From assembly GCF_905163445.1 (NCBI RefSeq), contig NC_053200.1, forward strand, positions 14,632,001 through 14,696,000: DNA of 64,000 nt. Direction: 5' to 3'. The stretch's first letter is position 1, and every line of letters begins with the position of its first letter. Source of the stretch: Pararge aegeria (Eukaryota; Arthropoda; Insecta; Lepidoptera; Nymphalidae). Shown here one piece after another: positions 50,150 to 60,017 of this stretch. A program made the translations under genes and the position numbers. Under the pieces are notes generated by a model. It had not been told where the DNA came from. It made no database searches and was given only the letters and a program-made list of their open reading frames with translations.

Positions 50150-50330
50150 TAATGTTACATTGTATTGTGTTGATATTGAAAAAGAGCAACTGATGAGTTT
50201 ATTGCAGCCTTCTCCTTGGTATCTTCTGCCTTCAGAACCGTGGTAGAGTCACTGTAACAAACAGAAAGACTTGAATTCCAAAACTGCTTATAAAGTAGTC
50301 TTATTTGAAATATAATAATTATTGCATTTT
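50150..50330 (+). mobile_element. LINE-H 3' UTR
   Basis: AAAAAGAGCAACTGATGAGT, CCTTCAGAACCGTGGTAGAG, AACTGCTTATAAAGTAGTCT. Confidence 0.7.
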
Positions 50331-50954
50331 TCTTAAGATTCACACCTATCCACGATAATTTATTGTATCCAATCCCTGAAACCTAGCTCAAAATAATAAT
50401 AACTCATTCTACTCCGAGCACAAACAAGCGATGTTTGCTTTATGTATTAGTAAACCTGACCGACTTTTAGAGAATAGAGCAAACGTTTATTTGGTTTTGT
50501 CTGTAATTATATTTATCGAGGCAATATTGCTTATATTTTCTCCAATATTAGTTTATTCGATCCAGTCTAGACTATTAACAATACAAGGCTTTGTGCCCGA
50601 CTTTGTCCGCGTTTTTTGGGCTTTCTTTAAAACCCTGCAGTATAAAATAATATTTTAATGGCCGCAATTATTTTTATTTAGGTCTGTCATAACTTTTTTT
50701 TATAGCTATAATAATCAGTTTAGGCATAATAGTGTTTGAAGGTAATGGTAAATAGATCTATTATAACTTTATCTTGTTACCATTATATTTTTTCTTTTTT
50801 TACTTATTTTCTTACTATTTGTGAATCTTTACATTAACTGTTTCATTTCGCACTGTATTCTGGCATGTATTAAACTATATTTTGATCAATAAAGGAAAAA
50901 AAAAGGTGTTGTGACGGCTGATCTGAAAAAAGTTGTTTTTTTTTTATAGATTCG
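50331..50954. other. Unassigned, with a Repeat-L 5' start
   Basis: ACAATACAAGGCTTTGTGCC, CGACTTTGTCCGCG at 50578-50612 resembles the Repeat-L start. A 75-codon plus frame (50431-50658) with hydrophobic stretches runs into it, so I do not treat it as a gene. Confidence 0.4.
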
Positions 50955-51145
50955 ACAACAGGGTAGCTTTAGTTTTAAGTTACCGAATGCAGTTAACATT
51001 AGTGTTAACATATAAAATTCATGTACGCTTTATAAGTGCCCGTGGTAAGTTCTACATGAATAAAACAAATTTTGAATTATTAAATTTTTATCTGTGTTCC
51101 CTAATTCTCACAACCTTGGTGTCTTTTAAACAGAGTGAATAGGCA
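50955..51145 (+). mobile_element. LINE-B tail then jockey LINE scrap
   Basis: GGTAGCTTTAGTTTTAAGTT, GAATGCAGTTAACATTAGTG, CATGAATAAAACAAATTTTG (LINE-B); then GGTGTCTTTTAAACAGAGTG and AATAGGCATTTTCTAAG (jockey C-terminal codons, compare 62345-62380). Confidence 0.6.
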
Positions 51146-51483
51146 TTTTCTAAGTCACATCTACACTTTATTAATGTAAAAAAAAAACGTTCGATATAAA
51201 GATGACAATGATAATTAGCATAGGAAATAAAGAGATACACGAGATACACAAAGAGATTCTAAAAAAACCCACCATCTTGTTTTGATCGTTCTAACAAGCG
51301 TAACACAAAAGGGAGGGTGTTTCTGATTTCCCTAGGGACCAGTCACAGATTCAATCCCACTCAATCTCAAAAAATATTAATATTTAATGGGGTTTTTTTT
51401 ATGGTTTTGTGTTTTATGTTGACAAGCTCAGTGGATACTTTGTGCGTTGTGAACATTGCGAGTTCCCAGATTCAATTCAAATG
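51146..51483. other. Interval without recognised element
   Basis: Nothing recognised. Confidence 0.4.
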
Positions 51484-51728
51484 GACAGCGACCCTACTTC
51501 CTGAGTCCAAGGCCGTGGGTTCGATTACCACAACTGGAAAATGTGTGTGCGATGAAATGAATGTTTTACAGTGTTTCGGTGTTTATCAGTATTTTATACC
51601 TAAGTATTTATGTGTATCATATTCATAAATATATTCATCAGTTACCTTAGTACCCATAACACAAGCTACGCTTACTTCAGGGCTAGATGGCGATGCGTGT
51701 ATTGTCGTAGTATATTTATTTATTTATT
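51484..51728 (+). mobile_element. SINE-A, slightly 5'-truncated
   Basis: GACAGCGACCCTACTTCCTG, GGGTTCGATTACCACAACTG (one B-box change), TACCCATAACACAAGCTACG, GGGCTAGATGGCGATGCGTG, TATTTATTTATTTA tail. The A box is lost, so it is unlikely to be transcribed by Pol III from its own promoter. Confidence 0.85.
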
Positions 51729-51769
51729 TAATTTTTCGATTCATAAATGTTATTAAGTAAGTAACAGTC

Positions 51770-52345
51770 AAATATTTCTTTATTCAAATAAGCATACAGA
51801 TGGCACTTCTGATACGTTGATTACATACAAAATTTCATTTAACATACGAAATGTGTTCATAGCAGTGAGTAGTGATGGCGATAACTACATTAGTAAACTT
51901 AAAACTAAAGCTACGAGTGTTTAAACGCGACCTGGTCTAAGAAGAAGCCCACAACAAACTTAGCCGGGTGTTGTTTCTGTTATCACCATCTCACATTGCA
52001 ATTTGAAAATATTTAAGAATCAACCTGGTTAGAGCAATAGTTCACACCCAAGCTTTTTTATCGTTTACGTTATCCTTTATACTATAATGGAACTTTTCAA
52101 TAAGCTTTCGCTTAGTAAAAACTTTGAACATTTTTAGAGACATCCCCAAGATATAAAACGGTAATTTATTGTAAAGTTGTATACAATTTCCTTTGAATGA
52201 ATTGCTTATTTTGTGTAGTCTAGTGAACTGCACTGCAAGTTTATTTGTGCTTCTAACGTTCTAATTATTGCACACACACTTCCTCTTAAATTTAGATATA
52301 TTTTTGTGAACATACATTAAATTTATAACTCTCATCTAAATGTCC
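51770..52345 (-). pseudogene. LINE-B 3' end with RT C-terminus
   Basis: 3' UTR at 51790-52040 (GATGGCGATAACTACATTAG, GTTATCACCATCTCACATTG). Minus-strand coding at 52042-52233 reads MQFTRLHKISNSFKGN, QLYNKLPFYILGMSLKMFKV, TKRKLIEKFHYSIKDNVNDK, KAWV. About 110 further bases of RT sequence upstream carry stops; the copy is truncated near 52345. Confidence 0.85.
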
Positions 52346-52469
52346 CTGCTTTGTACATGCCTTCTTTAAAATAAGAGGGATATAGGGTTTGGACCCAAGA
52401 CGCTGCTCTTATGCTAGTATGTTGGGTAAAGCAACTCTTCGAACATTATTTCCATATTTGACGACATGT

Positions 52470-53160
52470 CTAACGTAGCGGTAAGCGCTGTGGTTTTAAG
52501 TTGGGGGTTCCAGGTACGATTCCCGGCAGGACCAGTTTCGGAATTTTAGTTTTGTAACATTACAATAAAACGCAATACTGACCCGCTAACACTAGATGGC
52601 GTTAGTTGTAGTTGCGTGAAATGTAAATCGCGCTAAAGAGATTTTTTCCCACTAGTACAAGGCGGTGCCACGGCCAGCCATTGTCAATCACTAGCGGTAC
52701 CTGCCTGCAGTGCTCTCGAAGACACTTGCCGGACGCTGTAGTTGAGAACCTTGCTAGTGAAACCTACAGGACGTGCTTCCAGCTTTTGCTTCCACTGCGT
52801 GGGACTTTAGCCAGGGACACTGTTCTTGACTGTCAAGTAATTCTAAGTGAATTCTAAATACAACTTTGTCCTTCACACGTGTCTTATAATTCCGTCGCCT
52901 CGCCCCTTTTGCCCCGTCACGTAGAATTGGTTACAGTTTCTCAATTTACTTTGGCCTGGTTTGATCTGACATAGACCATGTGCCGCTAAGCGATATAGCG
53001 TGCTGGTAAGATGTCGTGTTGAAACAGATTAGGGGTTATATGGGTTTCATATAACTGCCAAACTCCCTAACAGACTAGCTCGGTACTTTCATAGACTGCA
53101 TCATCACTTACCACCAGATGAGATTGCAGTCAAGGGTAAACTTGTAGTGGGAACAAAAAT
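52470..53160 (+). mobile_element. SINE-D, complete but split by a solo LTR
   Basis: Head AGCGGTAAGCGCTGTGG (A box), GGTACGATTCCCGGCAGGAC (B box) at 52480-52535; body resumes at 52936 with TTTGGCCTGGTTTGATCTGA, GCCGCTAAGCGATATAGCG, GCATCATCACTTACCACC, TTGTAGTGGGAACAAAAA. Confidence 0.85.
52553..52935. mobile_element. Solo LTR, 383 bp, with 4-bp TSD
   Basis: Begins TGTAACATTACA and ends AATTGGTTACA, the TGTAAC/GTTACA short inverted ends typical of long terminal repeats. Flanked by GTTT at 52549-52552 and 52936-52939. Internal retrotransposon sequence is absent, consistent with LTR-LTR recombination. A 4-bp duplication suits Ty3/gypsy or BEL/Pao better than copia; orientation not determined. 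Confidence 0.75.
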
Positions 53161-53214
53161 TGAGTTTAGACCCAATACGTTGCTCTTATACTGGTATGTT
53201 GGTTGAAGCTTTAT

Positions 53215-53480
53215 CATCTTTTTTTTATAGATATAATTGACGGGCCAAGTAGATGGTCCACCTGATGGTAAGTGGAAACCCATCGCCTATACACAGAGTA
53301 ACACTTCACAGGATACAAGGAGCACGTTCTGTAACATGCCACCCTGTGTCCATCAATTTAAGGCGTAGCTGTGAAGCCTCATGAGTCTGTAATGACACCG
53401 GCAACCACGCCCTTCAGACCGCAACACAGCATTGCAACGATGCTGCTTAATGGCAGAAATAAGCATTGCGATACTACCTT
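53215..53480 (+). mobile_element. Repeat-O, near complete
   Basis: ATAGATATAATTGACGGGCC, GATGGTCCACCTGATGGTAA, AACCCATCGCCTATACACAG, AACATGCCACCCTGTGTCCA, CCGGCAACCACGCCCTTCAG, GGCAGAAATAAGCATTGCG. Best plus-strand copy. Confidence 0.75.
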
Positions 53481-53511
53481 AAGAGCTTTGTAGCAAGAAA
53501 CTCTAATACTT

Positions 53512-53590
53512 CATGTTACTTGCTTTAACAATGAAGGAAAACATCGTAAGGAAACCTTTATGTCTGAGAGCGAAACACAGGAATGTCCCG
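53512..53590 (+). mobile_element. SINE-E scrap
   Basis: TGTTACTTGCTTTAACAATG, AAGGAAAACATCGTAAGGAA, ACCTTTATGTCTGAGAG. Confidence 0.6.
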
Positions 53591-53599
53591 ACACATCGA

Positions 53600-54070
53600 A
53601 TATGCTCTTCCCCAGACGAGCTTTGTCACAAACAACACATGTTTAAGAAACATTCCACTAAAATTAGATAAACACAAGATAGCGATGCACTCTGAGCTTT
53701 TTGGCTAGATATATTTGTCCTTAAGGTGTGCAAACATTTGTTTAGAACTTGCCACGCGTTTGTAAATTTGAATCACGAAATTACATCCAACGAGATGAAA
53801 ATCCGTTTGAATTTTGTTCACTGGAGAGTTCCATTGGATTCAGTTTTTCCGGCAAACAAACAGAGCAATTTGTTTATTTGCATTTGTTTCATTGACTTTA
53901 TAAAACATGTCGCTTTGAACGAACTAAAATAAACAAAGAGTTATATATCCAGCGCTTATGTCATAATTGACCAAGCGAATCCAGGAGATAGCATCTGTTT
54001 GTCCGTCTGTAAGAGCAATATTACTTCGGAACTATGGAACATAATTTAATCGATCCTTTTTCATAATTTT
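53600..54070. other. Unique-looking interval
   Basis: A 68-codon plus frame at 53726-53932 has no recognised domain. A Repeat-L-like scrap (ATAGCATCTGTTTGTCCGTC) lies at 53988. Confidence 0.4.
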
Positions 54071-54281
54071 GACGACTGACTGGCGCAGTGAGCGGTGACC
54101 CTGCTTTCTGAGTCAACGGCGATGGGTTCGACTCCCACAACTGGAAAATGTTTGTGTGATGAACATAAATGTTTTTCAGTGTCTACCCAGACATAACTGT
54201 TTATCTGTATATTATAAGTATAATGTATATTATTCGTCAGTTATCTTAGTACCCATAACACAAGCTTCGCTTACTTGGGGA
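54071..54281 (+). mobile_element. SINE-A, complete head, shortened 3' end
   Basis: GACTGGCGCAGTGAGCGGTG, GGGTTCGACTCCCACAACTG, GTGTCTACCCAGACATAACT (with a small duplication), ACCCATAACACAAGCTTCGC. Stops before the TATTTA tail. Confidence 0.8.
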
Positions 54282-54295
54282 GTTATAATTATCAA

Positions 54296-54500
54296 GCCAA
54301 CACCAACCCACTGCAGGGTCTAAGCCGTATTCTGCCGTGCTCACAATTTGCGGATTGGTGGGCTTCAAATGGCTTTGGGAATATATTTGGTCCGGTGGCT
54401 TCGGCCGTGGCTATATAGCGTTGCGGTACAATGTCGCGTAGATACTAAAAAGGGGTTTAATATAACTGCCCTACCTCTAACATGTAAGACTCATAAGTGA
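54296..54500. mobile_element. SINE-E scrap (-) and SINE-D scrap (+)
   Basis: 54296-54385: CCAACCCACTGCAGGGTCTA, GCGGATTGGTGGGCTTCAAA (SINE-E). 54390-54500: GTCCGGTGGCTTCGGCCGTG, GTTGCGGTACAATGTCGCGT (SINE-D). Confidence 0.6.
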
Positions 54501-54531
54501 AGTCCTAACCACTGCTTTGGTTTAGGGTGTG

Positions 54532-54569
54532 GTGGTCTCCGCATAACCAAACTAGATGGCGCCACAAAG
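54532..54569. repeat. Short repeat shared with 35050-35087
   Basis: GTGGTCTCCGCATAACCA followed by AACTAGATGGCGCCACAAAG. Confidence 0.7.
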
Positions 54570-54884
54570 CTCCTGCCTCGCACTAACGAAGTGTCCAAAA
54601 AATATACCATTTAAAAAACTACCAAAGATGTATGGCTTCGTCGATAAAATCTTTCTCACTTAATAAAAATTTTAAACTGCGCAGTAAATATTTAATCAGT
54701 AACAAGGAATTCGGGTAATCCCTTTGAATTTCATTTCCTGTCCTGAAATCGGAGTAGGGTACGGATACTTAACATTGCTCGACTAGTTCAAGATTTAAAT
54801 CTCGACCCGCTTGTGGTATGTGTTGAACCATAGAAATTTAGATTGTGATTGTAAGACGATATTTGCAATAAAATTATAGTCTAT
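54570..54884. other. Interval without recognised element
   Basis: Nothing recognised. Confidence 0.4.
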
Positions 54885-55085
54885 AGCCTAGTGGTTAAGA
54901 ACTCCAGCCTCTCTTTCGGTGGTACCGTGTACAATCCCCGGCAAGCACCTCTAATATTTTTTTCTAAGTTATGTGCGTTTTAAGCAATTCGTATATCACT
55001 TGCTTCTACAGTGAAGAAAAACATCGTACCTACTAACAGGTAACCTGCACGCCTGAGAGTTCTCGAAGCCTGGTGGAGACTACCA
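54885..55085 (+). mobile_element. SINE-E, complete head
   Basis: ATAGCCTAGTGGTTAAGAAC (A box), GTACCGTGTACAATCCCCGG (decayed B box), AAGTTATGTGCGTTTTAAGC, ACTTGCTTCTACAGTGAAG, CCTGCACGCCTGAGAGTTC. Confidence 0.75.
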
Positions 55086-55121
55086 ATCTATCAGCTTGGT
55101 GGACAGCTGCCTGAACCTTGA

Positions 55122-55255
55122 AAGGATTGAAGAAATTATAAATTACACCATACAGATTCTCCTGCTTTTCGCGGACTATAGCAAATTAAGCTTATTTTGC
55201 ATAATATATCATGGATTTCCGCAAAGTAACGCCTGCTTCTATCCAACAGAATAGA
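55122..55255 (-). mobile_element. Foldback-F single arm with terminus
   Basis: AGGATTGAAGAAATTATAAA, TTCTCCTGCTTTTCGCGGA, TATCATGGATTTCCGCAAAG, TAACGCCTGCTTCTATCCAA. Gives a clear right terminus for the family. Confidence 0.8.
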
Positions 55256-55269
55256 TACTTACGTGATTA

Positions 55270-55440
55270 ATATTATAAATATAACCTAAAATAAACTATG
55301 TAAAACAAAATAAAATATAAAATGATTCGAAACCACCGCAGCGAGGCACTGTTCCTTAGATGCTGGAGCATCGCCCCTTTGGATGGCGAAACTAATTCTT
55401 TGGCCAATGTTCCTGCCCACATATTATATGCCAATTAAAA
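55270..55440 (-). pseudogene. LINE-J 3' end
   Basis: AAACTATGTAAAACAAAATA, ATTCGAAACCACCGCAGCGA, GGCACTGTTCC, GATGCTGGAGCATCGCCCCT, TTGGATGGCGAAACTAATT complement the LINE-J C-terminal codons (LAIQRG, ASIL, CGGFE). Confidence 0.7.
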
Positions 55441-55574
55441 TTAAAAACAAATAAATAATATCTTAAAAATATTTGTTCTTATAAGCCTGTAAACAATGCC
55501 CTATCAATATTAATCGTATGTTATATAGCTTACCCCTATCCAAATGAAATTAAAAATACATTGTTATATATTAA

Positions 55575-56025
55575 TTTGTTTATTTATTTTTACTCTTTAT
55601 TTGCACACAAAACATACTGAAGAAGAATTAAAAAAAACAGGATTTTTTCAGTATACAAAAGGCGGCCTTATTGCGTAGTAGTGATCTCTGCCAGGCAACC
55701 TTAGGATAAGGAAAACAAAAGGATAACAGACTGCAGGTTGTGCATAAAAATATAAAAATACATACAAATAACCACATACTAATACTTGAACTAGATTACA
55801 AAATAAAATATAACATAATACAATAAAGATTAAAAAAAAATAAGTTTACACCACCTCTCCGTTCTCGCTGATCTTGTCCTAATCCAAAGCTTCGCTGGCA
55901 GAGATCGCTACTAAGCGATAAGGCAGCCTTTTGTATTCTACTTCCATCTTTGTATTTCTGTTGTTCTTTTATTTTACAAACTTCATACTGGTGTAGAAAT
56001 AAAGAGTTAAATAAATAATAAAAAT
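55575..56025. mobile_element. LINE-I 3' ends, inverted pair
   Basis: 55575-55830 is minus (CTCTTTATTTGCACACAAAA, AGGCGGCCTTATTGCG, AGGCAACCTTAGGATAAG) and 55845-56025 is plus (TTCGCTGGCAGAGATCGCTA, AAGCGATAAGGCAGCCTTTT, GGTGTAGAAATAAAGAG). The 5' truncation points face each other, leaving about 15-50 bases between. Confidence 0.8.
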
Positions 56026-56029
56026 ATAA

Positions 56030-56093
56030 AAGATAATATGGAAAAACATCGGCAAAAACCTAACGTCGAAGTAATAACCTACTCGTTCGGAAG
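56030..56093. other. AT-rich to GC-rich transition
   Basis: Ends the repeat-rich zone. AACCTAACGTCGAAG and CTCGTTCGG precede the initiator-like motif. Confidence 0.4.
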
Positions 56094-56414
56094 TCAGTTG
56101 GAAGCGTATTCATTGAAAGCAAACGAAATTACTACCACGCTGTGCGCCCTAACACTAACTTTGTATGAAACCCGCCCTAACTCGGTAGTGCCTGGGCGGC
56201 CGACCGTGGCGCCCTAGTCGCCTCAGCCCGCAGTCGCGCGCTAGCCCTGTCGCGGCGAGCCCGTGTGTGTTACGCTGTGTGTGTGTTCTGTGTGTGCTGT
56301 GCTGTGTGTGCTTGGATTTTATGACGTAAGTTATTAGACGTCTAGACCCTGAAAGTGGTTTCAAATAAACAGAAAAAAACATTCGAGACTATAAAGAGAA
56401 ACATTCGGAAAATC
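56094..56414 (+). promoter_or_regulatory. Candidate host promoter and 5' untranslated exon
   Basis: TCAGTTGG at 56094 fits the arthropod initiator (TCAGT). The next 200 bases are GC- and CpG-rich (GGGCGGCCGACCGTGGCGCC, CCCGCAGTCGCGCGCTAGCC, TCGCGGCGAGCCCG) and end in a TG-rich stretch. Two strong donor strings follow: GACGTAAGT (56324-56331) and AATCGTAAGT (56411-56420). No transposon signature covers it, and the 850 bases downstream are AT-rich and repeat-free, as in an intron. No long open frame, so probably non-coding exon 1 on the plus strand. Confidence 0.45.
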
Positions 56415-56420
56415 GTAAGT

Positions 56421-57285
56421 TTTTTGCAGTTTGTTTGCTTAAAAAATTAGTGTGTATTGTTTTAAAAATGTTTTGGAGATAATATTTTGGAATGGAACTA
56501 GATGATTAGTTTAGTTTATGGTTTGTTAATAAAACTATTGATATCTTAAGCCGGGTATGCGTATTTTAATGTTTATTCTCATTTGAAAAACATTATAAAT
56601 TAGTACTTATTATAAAAATTTTAAGAAAGCTGCTATGTGAATAATTCATGAGGTTTATTATAACAAAATAACTTCCCTGAACATTTCATCGCCTTCATGA
56701 ACACTTCTTATAAATCATCATAAAAGTGATAAAATTATCGATGGATATGAATTTTACGAGTATATTGGTGGATTATTTTATATATTAACAGCGTTTTCAT
56801 ATGAAAACTTTTAAATAATTAATATAAATAATTAATATAATTTAATAAAAATGTGATTTTTTAGATTCTTGATCTAAATTTTTGCGAAAACATGACAGTG
56901 AAACATTATGACAGTTTTTTATGTTTAGCTCGCAGTTATGGATGGAGATTATATCCATAAATTTTATATTGTTATTTTTATCTAAAAAATTTTAACCACA
57001 TTAATAAAATCAATTGATATAGCTTCAATAAGAATAATCTTTGTAATTAACATAAATATATGACAGTGCTTAATAAAGTAAATTTTTAGCTAATATTTTT
57101 ATCGAGTAATTTTTAAGCTAACTCATTTCTATTCGCTTTGATAGTTTGTCATACAAAATGTAAATTATCTACATTTTTTAAGTCTGAGCTGATATTCGAC
57201 AAAACTGACTGGTTTTATAAAACTGGTATAATGATGGACCTCTGATAACATCAGATTTACCGTTCAGATTAGAATACTGTTGTCA
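56421..57285. other. Repeat-free AT-rich interval
   Basis: 865 bases without a recognised element, among the longest such stretches here. Consistent with the start of an intron after 56094-56414, which is an inference. Confidence 0.45.
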
Positions 57286-57289
57286 CCAC

Positions 57290-57480
57290 CCCTTCTATTC
57301 CCGCGGTCGTACGAGGCGATTAAGGAAAAGGAACGAAGAACGAGCAGCAATTTCTGCGATCACCAACTCGTCTGCCCAGCGTTGGGATAGTGATCCAACT
57401 CCCACAGGCATTAAGTTCACTATTGGACTGTTCTCTTTTTGAACTTAAGAGCCCCTAACCCTTTGTCGGTGTACCCTTTT
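57290..57480 (+). mobile_element. Probable LINE-derived GC-rich block
   Basis: CTTCTATTCCCGCGGTCGTA, CGAGGCGATTAAGGAAAAGG, ACCAACTCGTCTGCCCAGCG. This type of sequence is common in lepidopteran LINE 5' regions in my recollection; no frame or end is defined. Confidence 0.35.
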
Positions 57481-57485
57481 ACAAC

Positions 57486-57678
57486 CTTCAAATTCAAATT
57501 CAAAATTTCTTTATTCATGTAGGCCTATCACAGCCACTTATGAAGCGTTCATACATATATGTGTACATAATTATAAGGGGATGGTGATTACTTCGTTCGC
57601 CAACTTAAACCTAAAGCTACGAGGGTTCCAAACGCGGCCTGGTCTAAGAAGAGCTCACAACAAACTTAGCCGGGTAAA
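57486..57678 (-). mobile_element. LINE-B 3' UTR, GAATTT-tail subfamily
   Basis: CAAATTCAAATTC tail, TATTCATGTAGGCCTATCAC, ATTATAAGGGGATGGTGATT, GAGGGTTCCAAACGCGGCCT, AACAAACTTAGCCGGG. 5'-truncated at the junction with the next element. Confidence 0.85.
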
Positions 57679-57679
57679 A

Positions 57680-57865
57680 TATCTTCTCTATCCATGGCCT
57701 TTCTTTTACCTCTTTATAAGTCCCCACCCTAACGTTTCGTTTTATATGTCCCACAAGAGCCAGTCTCGGACGTTCTCGTCCCCTCATTCCATCTACTTTT
57801 CCCTCAATTATATTTGTGATAAATTCATCATGTATTAATAGGCAGCCAATCATTCTCCCGCTTCT
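57680..57865 (-). pseudogene. LINE C-terminal fragment (RTE-like)
   Basis: The minus strand reads MIGCLLIHDEFITNIIEGKV, DGMRGRERPRLALVGHIKRN, VRVGTYKEVKERPWIEKI. The HDEF, NIIEGK, GRGRPR-type motif is a familiar insect non-LTR endonuclease-RT C-terminus. The last residues run into LINE-B. Confidence 0.75.
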
Positions 57866-57905
57866 GATTTCTATAGTTAGTTATATTCCTCTTTTCACCG
57901 ACTTT

Positions 57906-58148
57906 TATTAAATATACTACGATAATACACACATCGCCATCTAGCCCCAAAGTAAGCGTAGCTTGTGTTATAGGTGCTAAGATGACTGATGAATATTTTA
58001 ATGAATAATATACATAAAAACTTATAATATACATATCAACACAAAACCATTCATGTTCATCACAAACACATTTTCCAGTTGTGGGAATGGAACCCACAGC
58101 GTTGGACTCAGAAATAAGAGTCGATGCCCACTACGCCAATCAGCCGTC
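57906..58148 (-). mobile_element. SINE-A, nearly complete
   Basis: ATATACTACGATAATACACA, CATCGCCATCTAGCCCCAAA, TTTTCCAGTTGTGGGAATGG (B box decayed), ACGCCAATCAGCC. Confidence 0.82.
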
Positions 58149-58488
58149 AAACTTTGGACTGCTACGGAAGAATAGAATGCTAAACAATATGATTTATATG
58201 CGTTGCGAGAGTTGTTAGAAGTAAGTGTAGATACTACAAACTATAAACCTATTAGGGTGACATGATCAGTGTTGAACAAACACTTTAAAAAAAGAAAATA
58301 AAATTTTGGACTGTTATAAAATATCAATTATTGATACTGGTCTCGATGAGTAAACGGCTGACAGTTGTTGATAGGAGTTGCGATTGTGCATCATCCATAA
58401 CCTAATAATGTCCTGGAATTGGGCATAGGTTTTTAGAGCATAGACCCCCACGCTACTCCTATGCAGGTAAGTGGGCTTTAGAGATTCA
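58149..58488. other. Mostly unassigned interval
   Basis: 58405-58475 (TTGGGCATAGGTTTTTAGAG, CACGCTACTCCTATGCAGGT) resembles a LINE 3' terminus but I cannot place it. Confidence 0.4.
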
Positions 58489-58489
58489 T

Positions 58490-59110
58490 CATCATCATCA
58501 TCAGCTTATTTCAGTTCACTGCTGGACTAAGGCCTCTTCATTTGCACTCCATCTTGGTCTATATCTGGTTAGCTGCATCCAGTTCTTCCCTGCTGCCTTT
58601 ATGATATCATCTCTCATCAGGTACACTCATAATAGTATCTACATGAAGTCGGAAACGGCCAGGAGGATATATATATATATATGTATTAATACATATATAT
58701 ATATTAATACATATATATATATATATATCCGTGCATCGATCTGGCGGTGGCCGACGCTTCTGTGTCCAATGCGCGGTTGCCAATCCAGAATCACTCGGCT
58801 CCACCGCCCATCCCCCCTACGACATATGTAGTTTCCCAGCTCCATTTAAGGGTTGCTGCTCTTTGAACGATGTCAGTGTTCCAGTTCTGTTTCTGATCTC
58901 CTGGGAACCGTATCTAATAGAGACAATCCCAACATCGCTCTTTCCATTGCACGCTTAGCAACTTTGAGTCATTGCACCACCTTCTTTTTAAGGGTCCAAA
59001 TCTCTGCTCCATATGTCATAGTGTGTAAGACACATTGGTCGAATACTTTTCGCTTTAAGCATACAGAAATGTCTCCCTTAAGGACATCTGAGAGTTTCTC
59101 TTTGCTTTAG
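58490..59110 (-). pseudogene. RTE-clade LINE C-terminus with (TA)n insertion
   Basis: Complement of a (CAT)n tail, CTTATTTCAGTTCACTGCTG and GACTAAGGCCTCTTC. Minus-strand reading from about 59000: AKRAMERAMLGLSLLDTVP-like, then KLHM, GDGRWSRVILDWQPRIGHRS, VGHRQIDAR. A 60-base TA-rich palindromic tract (58668-58728) interrupts the codons. Frameshifts are present. Confidence 0.8.
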
Positions 59111-60017
59111 ATTATTGTTTGTCCGAGGTAGACATATTCGGAAACACACTTTACTTATTTTTTTTATACATATATAAAAACAAGGTTTACTATGAGCCAC
59201 AAATCTTTGAATACATTAGGGTTAAAGTTCTAATATGACCATGGTGTGGGAGAGTATCTGACTCCTAAGTAGATATTATTGTATTAAGGATATTACCTAT
59301 TCTATCGCTGACTAGTGCCATGAACACATAATTGTGTGTAATTAATACGGTACTGATCTTTATCAGTATAACCTAATACCGTCGGCTTAACGTGCTCACC
59401 GAGACATGAAGGTCGACAAGGCCATTTTCTTAACCTCCCTACAAATTTCATAACCTAAAACCCAATACCTAATAGGTTTTTGTAGGACCCGGGCCTCGAA
59501 GCCAGGATTATGTGATTCAAATATGAAAGAATACCTTTGAAAGGACCACTTGAAAGCAAATATTGTAATTTTATATGTCATACAAAACAACCAATTATGT
59601 ATCGCTTTCTTAAGCGCGTTAAGATTTAAATTTGTAACTAAATAAAGCTTGTTACTTACATTTAATATAAATCATTTTCGTTAAAACTCAACGTATTCAA
59701 TCATCATTTATTTTAGTCCAAATCTGAAAGAGCTGGCCAAAAAACGGATATTTAAACAAAAATAATTCAAATATGTCGAAGTTGTTATGAAAAAATGTTT
59801 ATTTATCTAGTTTTATCAAAAACAATCCTTTTTCTTTCGATTTTAAAAATAAAATGTATAAAATCGTGGATCCATTTATTTATTTTAATTTTATAATAGT
59901 GGAAATCCAACAGCTTTTTTTAGCAAAACAGATTGTCATTAGTCATTACATTTGACCGATTTCGATGGATACATTTTACACAGCAAATGTAGCTGGCAAT
60001 ATTCAGCAAAATACTCA
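59111..60017. other. Long mostly unassigned interval
   Basis: 59385-59545 (GGCTTAACGTGCTCACCGAG, GGACCCGGGCCTCGAAGCCA) looks like an old tRNA-related repeat in minus orientation. No gene. Confidence 0.4.

Noticed and set aside
50431..50658. 75-codon hydrophobic plus-strand ORF
   Set aside because: It runs into a Repeat-L start and has AT-driven Ile/Leu/Phe content; no supporting signal.
56155..56382. 75-codon minus-strand ORF in the CpG-rich segment
   Set aside because: It is the antisense of the GC-rich candidate exon, with His/Thr-rich composition from the TG repeat.
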